Assembly (NCBI GenBank): GCA_963709355.1 | Contig: CAVPVY010000005.1 | Location: 1,302,001 to 1,366,000 of the forward strand | Reading direction: 5' to 3' | Source: PLOWO2-12-38-17 sp963709355 | Lineage (GTDB): Bacteria > Planctomycetota > Brocadiia > Brocadiales > Brocadiaceae | Length of the DNA stretch: 64,000 nucleotides | Part shown: positions 43,147 to 52,335 of the stretch, piece by piece | Numbering within the stretch: position 1 is the first letter of the stretch | Layout of the letters: the number at the start of each line of letters is the position of its first letter | Translations under genes and position numbers: made by a program | The notes under the pieces: model-generated | Told to the model about the DNA's origin: nothing | The model's input: the letters and a program-made list of their open reading frames with translations, nothing else | Databases searched by the model: none

Positions 43147-43585
43147 CCCCCTTTTGAGAATCTTATCATCATAACGATATAAATGTCAATTTCCTTATAT
43201 CCCCAACTTCCTAAAATTCCCGCTAATCCTTTCCGCCAAATCAGCGGCATGGGCATTCAGGTCTTCCAGCTCACTGTGAATAGTCCGCATGGCTTCGCCA
43301 AAATCAAAGTCCGGGTCTTCTTCCTCCGGCGCCACGCCTACATACCTGCCCGGCGCCAGACTCCAGTCGTTTTCTTTCAACTCCTCTTTATCCACCAGCT
43401 TAACTAACCCTTCCACATCCCGCAGTTTTTCATCAGGAAAACGCTCCACGAGCCACTCGGCCTGATGGTGGAAATATCTGGCAAGTTTTAATTGACTCAC
43501 TGCATTATCGCGGGCTTCCTCAGTCTGCTTTTTCAGACTGCTAATCTCCCGCGCGTTCCATGTGCCGTTTTCTTTGGCATTGCCG

Positions 43586-43613
43586 GTAGAGACACAAAAT
43601 ATTGTGTCTTTAC
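43586..43613. repeat. 28-bp palindromic repeat inside hsdM (copy 1)
   Basis: GTAGAGACACAA...TTGTGTCTTTAC, one mismatch between arms. Same family as 43716-43743 and the fragment at 1822-1845. It lies in frame in the coding sequence. Confidence 0.85.
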
Positions 43614-43715
43614 AGACATCAATCAAGCGGTTTGCGAGCCGATACATGAGTTCTGCTTCTTTGATGAGCTTGTTGTTCTCTTCTGACAGCAATTCTATTT
43701 CTTTTAGCGCATCGG

Positions 43716-43743
43716 GTAGAGACGCAACATTTTGCGTCTCTAC
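43716..43743. repeat. 28-bp palindromic repeat inside hsdM (copy 2)
   Basis: GTAGAGACGCAA...TTGCGTCTCTAC, perfect arms. It is in frame and separated from copy 1 by 102 bp. Confidence 0.87.
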
Positions 43744-43971
43744 GAAGATCTTTTTCCACCACTCGCTTTTTCCCTGAGCTAATTTTGTAAATATCCGGCA
43801 GTTGTCTTTGTAGGCTTTTAGGCAGGTGGATAGCTCCTTTACTGTCTCAGTCTGTTTGCCGTCTTTGGGGAGTATGGCAAGAAACGGCTCAATCCCTTTT
43901 TGCAGCCTGCCAAAAACCATTTCATAATCCTGAGCAAGAGGAATGCCCTGCACAGCCTCTTCAAGTGATTT

Positions 43972-45306
43972 TCAAATGTAACCTGCAACCAAGTCATGAA
44001 AACGCTTGGTTTCACCCCGATAAAGCCAGACGATTGAGAGGATATTCTGCAATTGCTCCGGACTGAAGTCGTAAATCTTGCGAGTCACCTTGCGATAGAT
44101 ATTGCGCGCATCAATCATGAGGACCTTGTCTTTATGTTCTTTGGACTTTGCTTTATTCAAAAACCATAATTCACAGGGTACCGTGCGGGTATAGAAAAAA
44201 TTGGAGCGGATGGCAATCATAATGTCCACATGCCCGGTTTCAATCAGCTTTCGCCTTACTTCCGCTTCTGTCTTGCCCGCGCTTGATGCCTGCGAAGACA
44301 TTACAAAACCAGCACGGCCTGTATTGTTCAGGTAACTATAAAAATAGCTGATCCAGATATAGTTTCCGTTGGAGACTTTTCCTTTTTTATTCACTCCGGG
44401 AAGGCCAAAGGGCAAGCGCGGATCGTTTTTTATTTTATCGGCATCAATTTCATCCACGTTAAATGGCGGATTAGCCATGACAAAGTCGGCTTTGCCTAAC
44501 AAATTATGCGGATCTTCGTAATAAGTGATCGCTTTTTCGATATCACCAACCAGCCCATGCACCGCCAGATTCATCTTGGCTAAATTGATTGTAATGCCGC
44601 TTTTTTCCAGTCCGTAGAAACTCAATGTATCGTTTGGGTTTTCATGCAGGTTTTCCACAAACCGGGCGCTCTGCACAAACATACCGCCACTGCCAGTGGC
44701 TGGGTCAAGTAATGTTCCTTTTTTCGGCTCAAGTACATTGGCAATGACGGAAACCAAGGAAACCGGTGTAAAAAACTCACCGCCGTCATGTGCCTTTTGA
44801 TCGGCAAACTGGGTGAGAAAATATTCATAAATCCTGCCAAATACATCACCGGTAACCTTCTTTAATTCTTCAGGGTTTAAGGCCTGAAGTAGTTGGCCGA
44901 GTATTTCATTATCAAGCTCGCGATATTCTTTTTTGGGCAAAACGCCCCGAAGGGTTTCATAATCTGCTTCAATTGATTCCATCGCATCAATGACTGCCTT
45001 TGCACGGTCATCGCTGTCCTTCAATCCCACCAGATAATCAAATTGAGCCTTGGGCTGTAAGAAAATTGCGGATTTTTTGCCGAAATCTTCCTTGGTCAAT
45101 GCCCTTTTTGCGCCGCCCCTTGTCGGCAGACTGGCTTCGATGTCATCTTTTACCGCCAGATACCGGCTGTATGCATGGCGCAGGAATACCAGACCCATTA
45201 CCGGCATAAAATATTCATTGCTGGCATAATTGGAGTTGGCCCGAAGGGTATCCGCCGCGCTCCAGAGCCTTTTCTCTATTGCTTCAATATTTTCAAGCTG
45301 TGGCAT
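43972..45306 (-). pseudogene. hsdM: HsdM N-terminal part with complete methyltransferase domain
   Basis: 444 codons from the ATG at 45306 (MPQLENIEAIEKRLWSAAD), chosen because it follows the radC stop by 4 nt; the upstream frame lies inside radC. It holds the helical N-domain and the N6-adenine methyltransferase fold with AdoMet motif DPATGSGGMFVQSARF and catalytic NPPF in FVMANPPFNVDE. It stops at a TGA (VAGYI-stop) inside the coding sequence; the C-terminal 250 residues follow in the same frame. Without them the HsdM-HsdS complex is doubtful. Confidence 0.88.
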
Positions 45307-45310
45307 AGTT

Positions 45311-45988
45311 TTACCTAAAAACCAATCCTTTCTCCTTAAAACTGATATAACCGTCATCGGTAATAATGATATGATCCAGCACTTCAATATCAAGGATAGC
45401 ACCTGATTGAATCAGTTTTTCTGTGAGTTTAATATCTGCCTCTGAAACCTCCATGTTTTTTGACGGGTGATTATGCGCAAGTATAATTGACGATGCAAGA
45501 TGACGAATGGCCGGCTCAAAGACCTCGCGCGGATGCGCCAGGGTTTCTGTAAGCGATCCGATAGAGATAGTTTCTTTATGGACGAGCTGCTTGCGGGCAT
45601 TGAGATAGAGCGCCAAAAAATACTCTTTTTGCTTGCCCCGCAAATCAGCAAGCTGAGCGACCGTTGCTTTAACAGAATCAAGAACCGGCAGAGAATCATT
45701 GAAGGAACCGACAGCGCGGCTTGCAAGCTCCAGGGCTGCCTTGATGGTAATGGCTTTCGTATCTTCCAAGCCCTTAATGGCGGTGAGTTCGTCTTTTGTA
45801 ACAGCCAAAAGTTTTGATAATGGATATTTTTTTAAAGCTTCTTTGGCAATATCCAAAGCGCTTTTGCCTGCCCTGCCGGTGCGAATAAGGATTGCCAGCA
45901 GTTCAGCATCGCTCAAATTCTCTGCCCCCTTTTCAGCCAGCTTTTCCCTCGGTCGCTTATGTCTCGGTAAATCCTTAATCTTTGCCAT
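45311..45988 (-). CDS. radC: RadC-family JAB/MPN domain protein
   Basis: 225 residues. An N-terminal helix-hairpin-helix-like part (KGAENLSDAELLAILIRTG, LLAVTKDELTAIKGL) precedes the JAB metalloprotease-like domain with metal ligands HNHPS and the downstream Asp (SEADIKLTEKL). Despite the name, a role in recombinational repair is not established. RadC proteins are frequent in mobile islands and next to restriction systems, as here, where it is the first gene before hsdM with a 4-nt gap. Confidence 0.92.
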   Translation of the reverse strand: MAKIKDLPRHKRPREKLAEKGAENLSDAELLAILIRTGRAGKSALDIAKEALKKYPLSKLLAVTKDELTAIKGLEDTKAITIKAALELASRAVGSFNDSLPVLDSVKATVAQLADLRGKQKEYFLALYLNARKQLVHKETISIGSLTETLAHPREVFEPAIRHLASSIILAHNHPSKNMEVSEADIKLTEKLIQSGAILDIEVLDHIIITDDGYISFKEKGLVFR

Positions 45989-46074
45989 AGTTAAATCTTT
46001 AGTATTGTGAAATTGCTGCCAATTTCTTCCGATTCAGAGCTTTCGCAATGCTTCAACTATTTCCTGATTATCTT

Positions 46075-48054
46075 TCAGTTATCAGTTGTTTTACTCATGG
46101 TTAGAGCCAATTTATACTCTTCTGCATAAGGTAACTGAAGACGTTCAATCATTTCAGGTATTGCTAAAGACCAACTCACATAGTAATAGGCAAGTATTTG
46201 ATAGCCTGAAAATGTTTTTCCGGGAATGGAATTAATTTTGTAATCTTTTTTATCGGGTCTGTAGCCTTGTGTGCCTTGTGTAGCAATTTCAAAGGCAATT
46301 TTCTTAATTTCTTCTTTAGGCATTCCCTCAAAATATTGTAAAGCGCCAACCATAAACATGACCACCGCCATGTTCGTACCCATAGCCTCTTGAGTCTTTT
46401 GGAACTTGTCCAATTCCCCTTGTTTCTGGAGGTCTTCGGACTCCAAAGTATATGAGTCTTTTTCGATGGATTCTAAAAGGTTGTCAACATCTGTTCGCTT
46501 AGTACGATATTCCTTTTCGTTAACTAACTCAAAATATTTATCCAACTTTAACTCTTTAGCCCAACGCAGTACTAATTTATATTCTTTTGCAGGCATTCCG
46601 GCTGTTTTGCATTGTACATACTCATCATAAAAGCCTAGTGCCTGCTTTAATTCCATAGGTGAGGCATGAAAATCTTTGATGAAATCGACGCCGTACAATT
46701 CTTTAAATTGAATTGCATTTACCATGTTGTAAACTTTAGTTTTTGAAAGAATGTCTTTCGGTGAATGATCTACAATCTTTTTATCGGTAACTGCCTTTAA
46801 ACCTTCCTGGATCAAACTGAACAGCGATAAAAATTGATAAGGCCTTAACTCGGCGTATTCATGGTAAATTAAGTTTTCAATAAAAAGGTCAATAGGGGTG
46901 TTATAGATTTGCCTGTTCATTCCTTCGAAGAGACTTGAGCAATAATCAGCAATAGACTTTTCTGAAATGCCCATTTTGCTGAGCTTATTTATGGTTGATT
47001 CCAACCCTTTAATAAATATTGCTTTGTGCTCTTGTGTAGATATAAAGAGTAAGTTTAAACCGTCTTTCCTTGCTTCAATGATTAATTCCAGATGCGCCAG
47101 TTCATGCATCATGAGATGTTCACCTGCAAGATAATTGGGATTGTAGCGAATTACATGGTTTTTTCTATTATAGTTCTCAGCCAACTCAAACTTAGCTGCA
47201 GTTAGAATTTCAGTATCCTCAATTAAAGTGATTTCAGCACCCCCTTCAAATTCCAATTTATGCAGGTATTCTTTTACAATTTTCTTTCCATCTCCTTTTT
47301 CAATAATCCTTTTGGCAATTTCAAAGGCTTGTTTGACTGAATTTTGATAAAGGATATCCTTGTTTTTGTTTAATTTAATCGCTTCTATGGTGCTGGAAAA
47401 TGCCGATTGCAAATCATTCTCCATTTCCGCAATCATACCCAAAGCAAAATGTGTGTTCGGATAGTCTCTATCTATTTTTAACGCTTGATGAAAGTACTTT
47501 TTTGCTTCTTCAATTTTCCCTTGCTGCATCAGATTGGCTCCGATGTTATTTATAGCAATATTGTCGTTAGGATTTGCTTTTAGCGCCTGATCATAATATT
47601 TCATTGCTGTGGGGACATCATGTTTGAACTTTGCAAAAATGTTCCCCATCATTAATAGAGCCCATCCATTTTTAGAATCCCAACGCAAGGCATCAATTAA
47701 TGAATTAATGGCTTCGCTTTGGGCGCCTTCATCAGATAGTATCTGACCGTAAATTCTGTGATATTCGGAATTGGTAGGATTCTTCTTTATTAAATCGTCT
47801 AAAAGTTTTTTTGCTTCTGAATATTTCCTTTTTTCGCAAAGAGCTACGGTCTTTCTGTAATCAGTTTCCTGGGAAAGAATAGTTGGTGTGTCAATTTCTA
47901 TGGTTACCCAATCATTATTGATTGATACTTTTGGTTTATAGGGTCCGTAGGTGTAATACTTTTCTAACTTACTAATAATTTGATCATTATCCCCCCCCAT
48001 TAGATCAGGAAAGATGGCAAATAAGAAATCTTCTATTTTGTGTACAATATGCAT
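46075..48054 (-). CDS. TPR protein with HELAH metallopeptidase-like motif
   Basis: 659 residues. Residues 60-230 are tetratricopeptide repeats (YSEAKKLLDDLIKKNPTNSE, TAMKYYDQALKANPNDNIAI, EEAKKYFHQALKIDRDYPNT). A second half carries LMMHELAHLELI, which matches the HExxH zinc-protease signature, with possible downstream ligand Glu in NLIYHEYAELRP. There is no signal peptide, so it is cytosolic. It lies directly upstream of radC-hsdM-tumAE-hsdS-hsdR on the same strand. It may be an accessory effector of that defence island, but the peptidase activity is inferred from one motif. Confidence 0.72.
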   Translation of the reverse strand: MHIVHKIEDFLFAIFPDLMGGDNDQIISKLEKYYTYGPYKPKVSINNDWVTIEIDTPTILSQETDYRKTVALCEKRKYSEAKKLLDDLIKKNPTNSEYHRIYGQILSDEGAQSEAINSLIDALRWDSKNGWALLMMGNIFAKFKHDVPTAMKYYDQALKANPNDNIAINNIGANLMQQGKIEEAKKYFHQALKIDRDYPNTHFALGMIAEMENDLQSAFSSTIEAIKLNKNKDILYQNSVKQAFEIAKRIIEKGDGKKIVKEYLHKLEFEGGAEITLIEDTEILTAAKFELAENYNRKNHVIRYNPNYLAGEHLMMHELAHLELIIEARKDGLNLLFISTQEHKAIFIKGLESTINKLSKMGISEKSIADYCSSLFEGMNRQIYNTPIDLFIENLIYHEYAELRPYQFLSLFSLIQEGLKAVTDKKIVDHSPKDILSKTKVYNMVNAIQFKELYGVDFIKDFHASPMELKQALGFYDEYVQCKTAGMPAKEYKLVLRWAKELKLDKYFELVNEKEYRTKRTDVDNLLESIEKDSYTLESEDLQKQGELDKFQKTQEAMGTNMAVVMFMVGALQYFEGMPKEEIKKIAFEIATQGTQGYRPDKKDYKINSIPGKTFSGYQILAYYYVSWSLAIPEMIERLQLPYAEEYKLALTMSKTTDN

Positions 48055-48821
48055 TTATTGCCTTATTTGAATATTTACATAATAAATTGCTATTTTATTG
48101 AAAAGGGAATGGGGTCACCCATTATTCAATAACTAATTGCTCCTTTAACACTTCAATCTCTTTTTGTCCTAGTTTCTACTCTCTTTAGCGTTTCACCTAC
48201 TGTCAACTTATTATGCGCACATTGAGACACGCAATAAAGTCTATGAATAATTTACCGATACTACAGAACTATTACAAGCCAATTTTGGCCTTTTTCATCT
48301 TGCTCTAAAGATACTAAAGATAATTAATTATCAGGGACAGGCACTATTTGTTTGTGCCTTTGTTTATTCGGCCTGCCTCTTGGCAAGACGCTTAATATTC
48401 TCCCTGCTTTTCTCACTAACTTCACAATAAACGCCTTTGTTCCCTTTTTTCTCTCTGTGTTCTCAGCGCCCTCTGTGGTGAATTATTACTCCTGTTTTTT
48501 ATACGTTATCAAATAGATCTTTAAAGAAATCTGGCAACTCGGCTTCAAAGGTTAGTTCCTTTCCGCTGTGTGGATGTCTAAATGTTATATAGTGTGAATG
48601 AAGGGCTAGATGGCCCTTCTCTCCGTCTTTTTTATCATATTTATCATCATCAACGAGTGGATGTCCTTTCTCAGTAGTATTTAGGGTCGCTTCTTAAACC
48701 TTAAGTAATTTTTTAGAAACCATTATATAACGTAATAGAAAAACATCACTATTTATTATTTAAGATTTGGCCCTATAAGCCTCCGTAATAAGTCTCCTCC
48801 AGGTTCAGCCGTAATGTTATT
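48055..48821. other. Repeat-rich non-coding stretch with an rluA 3' fragment
   Basis: It holds a copy of a 340-bp direct repeat and a truncated rluA tail, described separately. Otherwise it is AT-rich with no gene. Confidence 0.6.
48330..48680. repeat. Direct repeat, copy A, including truncated rluA 3' end
   Basis: It matches 50210-50565 in order and orientation with scattered changes: the GCAAGACGCTTAATATTCT segment, the TCTCTGTGTTC...GTGGTGAA segment, then the last about 60 codons of an RluA-type gene on the minus strand (48499 to about 48677). In copy A the gene is cut after codons corresponding to the GHSLVGDDKYG region, so it is a pseudogene fragment. Confidence 0.8.
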
Positions 48822-49310
48822 TTATAATCCAGGTTCATTTGCTTGTACGCCTGATTGATAGCGAGTATAAACAAGAATTGTTATCTTCAAATCACCAAGG
48901 TGTTTTTCGATCAGGGGTTTAACTTCATTCCAATCAAGTCCCCCTACTCCTGTGGCAATACGTGGTAATGCAAGGCTTTTAATTTGCTCTTTCTCTATTT
49001 CGTGTCTAAGCCTTCGAAGGCAATGGTTTATATTCGACAAGGTTGCTCTTCCTGGTTTGCTTCCATGATCAAAAGAACCTTCCTGCGTTAGTAAATTAAA
49101 AATACGAATACCGAATCCTCCCCATACCCATAATTCACCAGGTCGAGGATGTGTTTGGTTTGCATAGTGACGGTAGTCTTTATGCATCATAGGCCATTTT
49201 TCCCTTAATGCCAAAGCTAATCCTTGATTAAATGGGTCATTTGGTGCAATACCATGGGCAATAGCCTGTGCCTTTGTAAATAAAATATCACCTGAAACTT
49301 CACTAATCAT
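48822..49310 (-). CDS. Macro-domain (ADP-ribose-binding) protein
   Basis: 162 residues, a single macro domain: EVSGDILFTKAQAIAHGIAP, FNQGLALALREKWP, ELWVWGGFGIRIFNLLTQE and LALPRIATGVGGLDWNEVK. Macro domains bind or remove ADP-ribose. The variant IAHGIAPND...FNQG differs from the DarG type (N-x-x-G-x-M-G). No DarT-type partner is seen nearby. It lies between the two rluA-containing direct repeats, with a good TTCAAAAGGAG-type site before the ATG. Confidence 0.88.
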   Translation of the reverse strand: MISEVSGDILFTKAQAIAHGIAPNDPFNQGLALALREKWPMMHKDYRHYANQTHPRPGELWVWGGFGIRIFNLLTQEGSFDHGSKPGRATLSNINHCLRRLRHEIEKEQIKSLALPRIATGVGGLDWNEVKPLIEKHLGDLKITILVYTRYQSGVQANEPGL

Positions 49311-49319
49311 TGTTTTTTT

Positions 49320-50209
49320 CTCCTTTTGAACTGAAAGTTTTTTTTAAATATTATAGCCCCCTTTTAGGCGAAAATTAGTTTATAGTTATTATACAAATTT
49401 TACCATGCAAGATAAGCATTTCAAGGTATATTCCTGTATTAGATTGAAAATTATCGATAGATTTAAGAAAATATTTAAAAATATGCTTAAGAATTGCTTC
49501 TCATAATTTCTTATAAACAACTCCGAAAACAATGCACAACACAATATCACATGCTTTTAATAGTTACTCGTTTTCTCGATATAGCTTCAATATGTTTTTT
49601 GAAAGCCGTTAACTTTTTATAGTGATCATTTATTTTTGACAAAATATGATTTTTTAGTTTTTCTGAATTAATAACTTTACTTGCTAAAATCTTGAATATC
49701 ACTTCTGTGTCATGGTAATTAACATGAGAAACTGGGCTTTTTTGAGAATTGTGAGAAACATCACAGTAAGAGGTATTTTTGTACGTTTACATTACAGAGT
49801 GTCACATTTATTTTTTATGAATCGTAACCTTAAGCGGTTTGAATTCTGTTTCGCATGAGACCCCTCACAGAATGCCAGGTTCTTTGACATTCCACAAGTA
49901 AACCATAAATAGGTTCTTGGTAATACATCTAATTTAACAGGTATTTTCTTCTCCTTTCTTGCTTATTTACGATATTAATACAACAGAACTTTCTAATTCT
50001 TATTTCTTTCTCTATACATAACAATAGGTACCTCGGATCATCCATTAGAACGCTTTTTTAAAATAACAAAAAAGGTTCCCATAGCAAATAATCTCAGATA
50101 TATTTGCATGGTCGAACGAAATATTTTATTGTCTAACAAGCATGCATCCCATTGACCGCACCCGTATTTTAAGCATTTTAGCTATGGATTAAAATCCACA
50201 CAATGAAAA
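49320..50209. other. Non-coding stretch, about 900 bp
   Basis: I see no gene on either strand. It is very AT-rich, with many stops in all frames and no recognisable repeat. Confidence 0.5.
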
Positions 50210-50565
50210 ATTATAAACAAATACTATTTGTTTGTGCTTTTGTTTATTCGGCCTGCTTCTTGGCAAGACGCTTAATATTCTATCTGCTTTTCTCCCAAAC
50301 TTCGCAATAAACTCTTCCTTAACCATACGTCTTGTTTTTCATTCTTTTTCTCTGTGTTCACCGCGACCTCCGTGGTGAACTATTACGCCTGTTCTTTATT
50401 TGCTATCAAAATAGCTTTTAAAGAAAACTGGCACCTCGGCTTCAAAGGTTAATTCCTTTCCGCTGTTTGGATGTCTAAATGTTAGATAGTGTGAATGAAG
50501 AGCTAGACGGCTCTTCGTCCTATTTTTTTTACCATATTTATCATCGCCAACGAGCGAATGCCCCT
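50210..50565. repeat. Direct repeat, copy B, containing the intact rluA 3' end
   Basis: Partner of 48330-48680. Here the rluA reading frame continues uninterrupted upstream, so this is the source copy. The two copies are about 1.9 kb apart and flank the macro-domain gene. Confidence 0.8.
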
Positions 50566-51094
50566 TCTCGGAGAAGTGAACCCGTATCTGGTTTTTCTTG
50601 CCAGTTAATAATTCAATTTCAAGTAAACTAAATCTTTTTGCTTCTTTTAACACTTTATAACGGGTTTTTGCTAATTCCCCTTTTCTGGGATCCTTAACTG
50701 AAGAGACATCATAATCCTCGTTTTCAGCCAAATACGAAGTGATTGTCCCACTTTTTTCAGTTAATATTCCATGAACCACCGCTAGATATTTTTTCTTGAC
50801 GTTTTTCCATTGCAGTTTAAGATTTTCTTTGGTTTCAAAACTCTTAGCAAACACAAGAACGCCAGAAGTGTCACGGTCTAAACGGTGCACGACAAAAAGT
50901 TCTTTTTTTGATTTAAAGCTACCCTTACGTATATAATTAGTTAAAATGTGATGCGCTGTTTTTTCTTTTTCATACATTGCTTTCACCGTCAATAAACCAG
51001 CGCTCTTATCAATAACAATAATATCCCTGTCTTCATAGAGAATAGTTAAACCCTTGGGTCTATGTCTATAAGGTATTGGCTTCATTTTATTCAT
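50396..51094 (-). CDS. RluA-family pseudouridine synthase
   Basis: 232 residues. It has the signature HRLDRDTSGVLVFAKS with the catalytic Asp, TGKKNQIRVHFSEKGHSLVGD and the C-terminal RLALHSHYLTFRHP. Members isomerise uridines in rRNA or tRNA. Which site is modified cannot be told. There is no S4 domain, as in RluA/RluC-like short forms. Its 3' end has been duplicated at 48499-48677. Confidence 0.92.
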   Translation of the reverse strand: MNKMKPIPYRHRPKGLTILYEDRDIIVIDKSAGLLTVKAMYEKEKTAHHILTNYIRKGSFKSKKELFVVHRLDRDTSGVLVFAKSFETKENLKLQWKNVKKKYLAVVHGILTEKSGTITSYLAENEDYDVSSVKDPRKGELAKTRYKVLKEAKRFSLLEIELLTGKKNQIRVHFSEKGHSLVGDDKYGKKNRTKSRLALHSHYLTFRHPNSGKELTFEAEVPVFFKSYFDSK

Positions 51095-51304
51095 AATACG
51101 AATATAATCGGGATAGCGGAATGTGTCAATAAGAATAGGAAATAGAGGGAACGATGCGAGGCTTTTACTCTAGGCTAAGTTACTTCCTTAAGAATATCCT
51201 CCTTAAATTGATGTCTTAACGCCTTGGCTGTCACCAAGTCAACAATTTAAAAAGACTTTCCAATGCCCCTTTCTTGTTTTTTTTAGTCACTGGTCATGTT
51301 GTGT

Positions 51305-51640
51305 TTAACGGTTTCTGATGATTTCAATAGACGCTCCCATTTCAATATTTCCAGATATATAGGTAACTGTTCCTGTATGATCAGGGCAGTAACAATAGCC
51401 GCCGGGGATTGGCCATTCGATACATGGGCATCGAGGGTCTATCCTTGGGTCGAAGTTGATATAACACCACGTAGGTTTTGTTGTTGCCCCTATGCCTACA
51501 CCTTGCACTACATGCTGAAAGTTGTTCTCGATCTTATTTTTTGTGTTTCCTGAGACCAAAGATTCGGTGGATAAATAAATAACTACTGCAATTACAAGGC
51601 ACAAGAGAATGCTTAAAAATATAAGAGGGCTTTTATTCAT
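51305..51640 (-). CDS. Small exported or anchored Cys-containing protein, unknown
   Basis: 111 residues. One N-terminal hydrophobic segment (LIFLSILLCLVIAVVIYLS) is followed by a mature domain with clustered cysteines (PTWCYINFDPRIDPRCPCIE, GGYCYCPDH). The Cys-x-Cys pairs and a His suggest a metal or disulfide-stabilised module. I do not recognise the family. Its ATG overlaps the stop of the CBS gene (ATGA), so it is translationally coupled to it. Confidence 0.65.
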   Translation of the reverse strand: MNKSPLIFLSILLCLVIAVVIYLSTESLVSGNTKNKIENNFQHVVQGVGIGATTKPTWCYINFDPRIDPRCPCIEWPIPGGYCYCPDHTGTVTYISGNIEMGASIEIIRNR

Positions 51641-52239
51641 TCCTCACCACGTATTTTAATTAAAATCCCTCGGAGTGATTGGATGGACTTTTCTGCCACC
51701 TCTAAACGTTCTTGTAAATTAATTATTGCCTCTTCCGTAACAAATGCGCTGCTTCCGTAACCCATAGTACTCACGGCATGAAGTATATCAAGCGTGCTTA
51801 CAATACCAACAACGCTTCCCTTATCTTGAATGATAATTCTGTGTATCTTCTTATCAAACATAATCTTTGCTAGACGGTCTATTGTATCATCGGCTTTTGC
51901 AGTAATAACGTGTGTGGTCATAATATCTTTTACAATGTTTTTACCAAAATTCTTTGCTTTTTTTGCCTTTTCAAAATCCTTTCTCAGTTTTCCATTCGTA
52001 TCCTTGTAAAATGCTTTCTGGCTGCTAATTCTCTTCTTTTTGCTTACCTTTGCATCATATTCAACGAGATCCGTCTTTGAAACGACGCCTATCAGTCTTC
52101 CTTTTTTGTCAACCACAGGCACGCCATTTATATTATTCTTTACAAGAATATTTATAAGGTCTTTAATGTTGGTTTCAGGCTTAACGCAAACTGTTTTCTC
52201 AGTCATTAAGTCCCTTGCTAAAAATTTATAAGTAGCCAT
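51637..52239 (-). CDS. Two-CBS-domain protein
   Basis: 200 residues from the ATG at 52239, chosen because AAAGGAG precedes it; the longer frame has no ribosome-binding site. The first CBS is LMTEKTVCVKPETNIKDLI with VPVVDKKGRLIGVVSKTDL, and the second IMTTHVITAKADDTIDRLA with IIQDKGSVVGIVSTLDIL. A coiled-coil-like tail follows. Such free CBS pairs sense adenine nucleotides and regulate partner proteins. The partner is unknown. Confidence 0.87.
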   Translation of the reverse strand: MATYKFLARDLMTEKTVCVKPETNIKDLINILVKNNINGVPVVDKKGRLIGVVSKTDLVEYDAKVSKKKRISSQKAFYKDTNGKLRKDFEKAKKAKNFGKNIVKDIMTTHVITAKADDTIDRLAKIMFDKKIHRIIIQDKGSVVGIVSTLDILHAVSTMGYGSSAFVTEEAIINLQERLEVAEKSIQSLRGILIKIRGEE

Positions 52240-52335
52240 AATTGTTTCTCCTTTATGTTTTTGAATTTGTTTCTGAAAGTGTAAAACAGGATATATCATG
52301 CAAATAGAAATAGTTCTGAATACCACCTAAATCAT

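Larger units (their letters stand above)
43195..43953 (-). pseudogene. hsdM: HsdM C-terminal part, separated by an in-frame TGA
   Basis: The 252 codons from GTG 43953 encode the C-terminal helical domain of HsdM, ending with the typical WSLAPGRYVGVAPEEEDPDF and LAERISGNFRKLGI. The frame is the same as that of the methylase part. Six sense codons (KSLEEA) lie between the TGA at 43974-43972 and this GTG, so one base substitution (probably CGA to TGA) split the gene. Two 28-bp palindromic repeats are inserted in frame and encode VETQNVASLPD and TIFCVSTGN. Confidence 0.88.

Noticed and set aside
43586..43743. Two palindromes as a possible CRISPR array
   Set aside because: Only two units, no regular series of spacers, each unit is a near-complete palindrome and both lie within a reading frame.
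48822..49310. Macro protein as DarG antitoxin of a DarT/DarG pair
   Set aside because: No DarT-like gene is nearby and the ADP-ribose loop differs from the DarG type.
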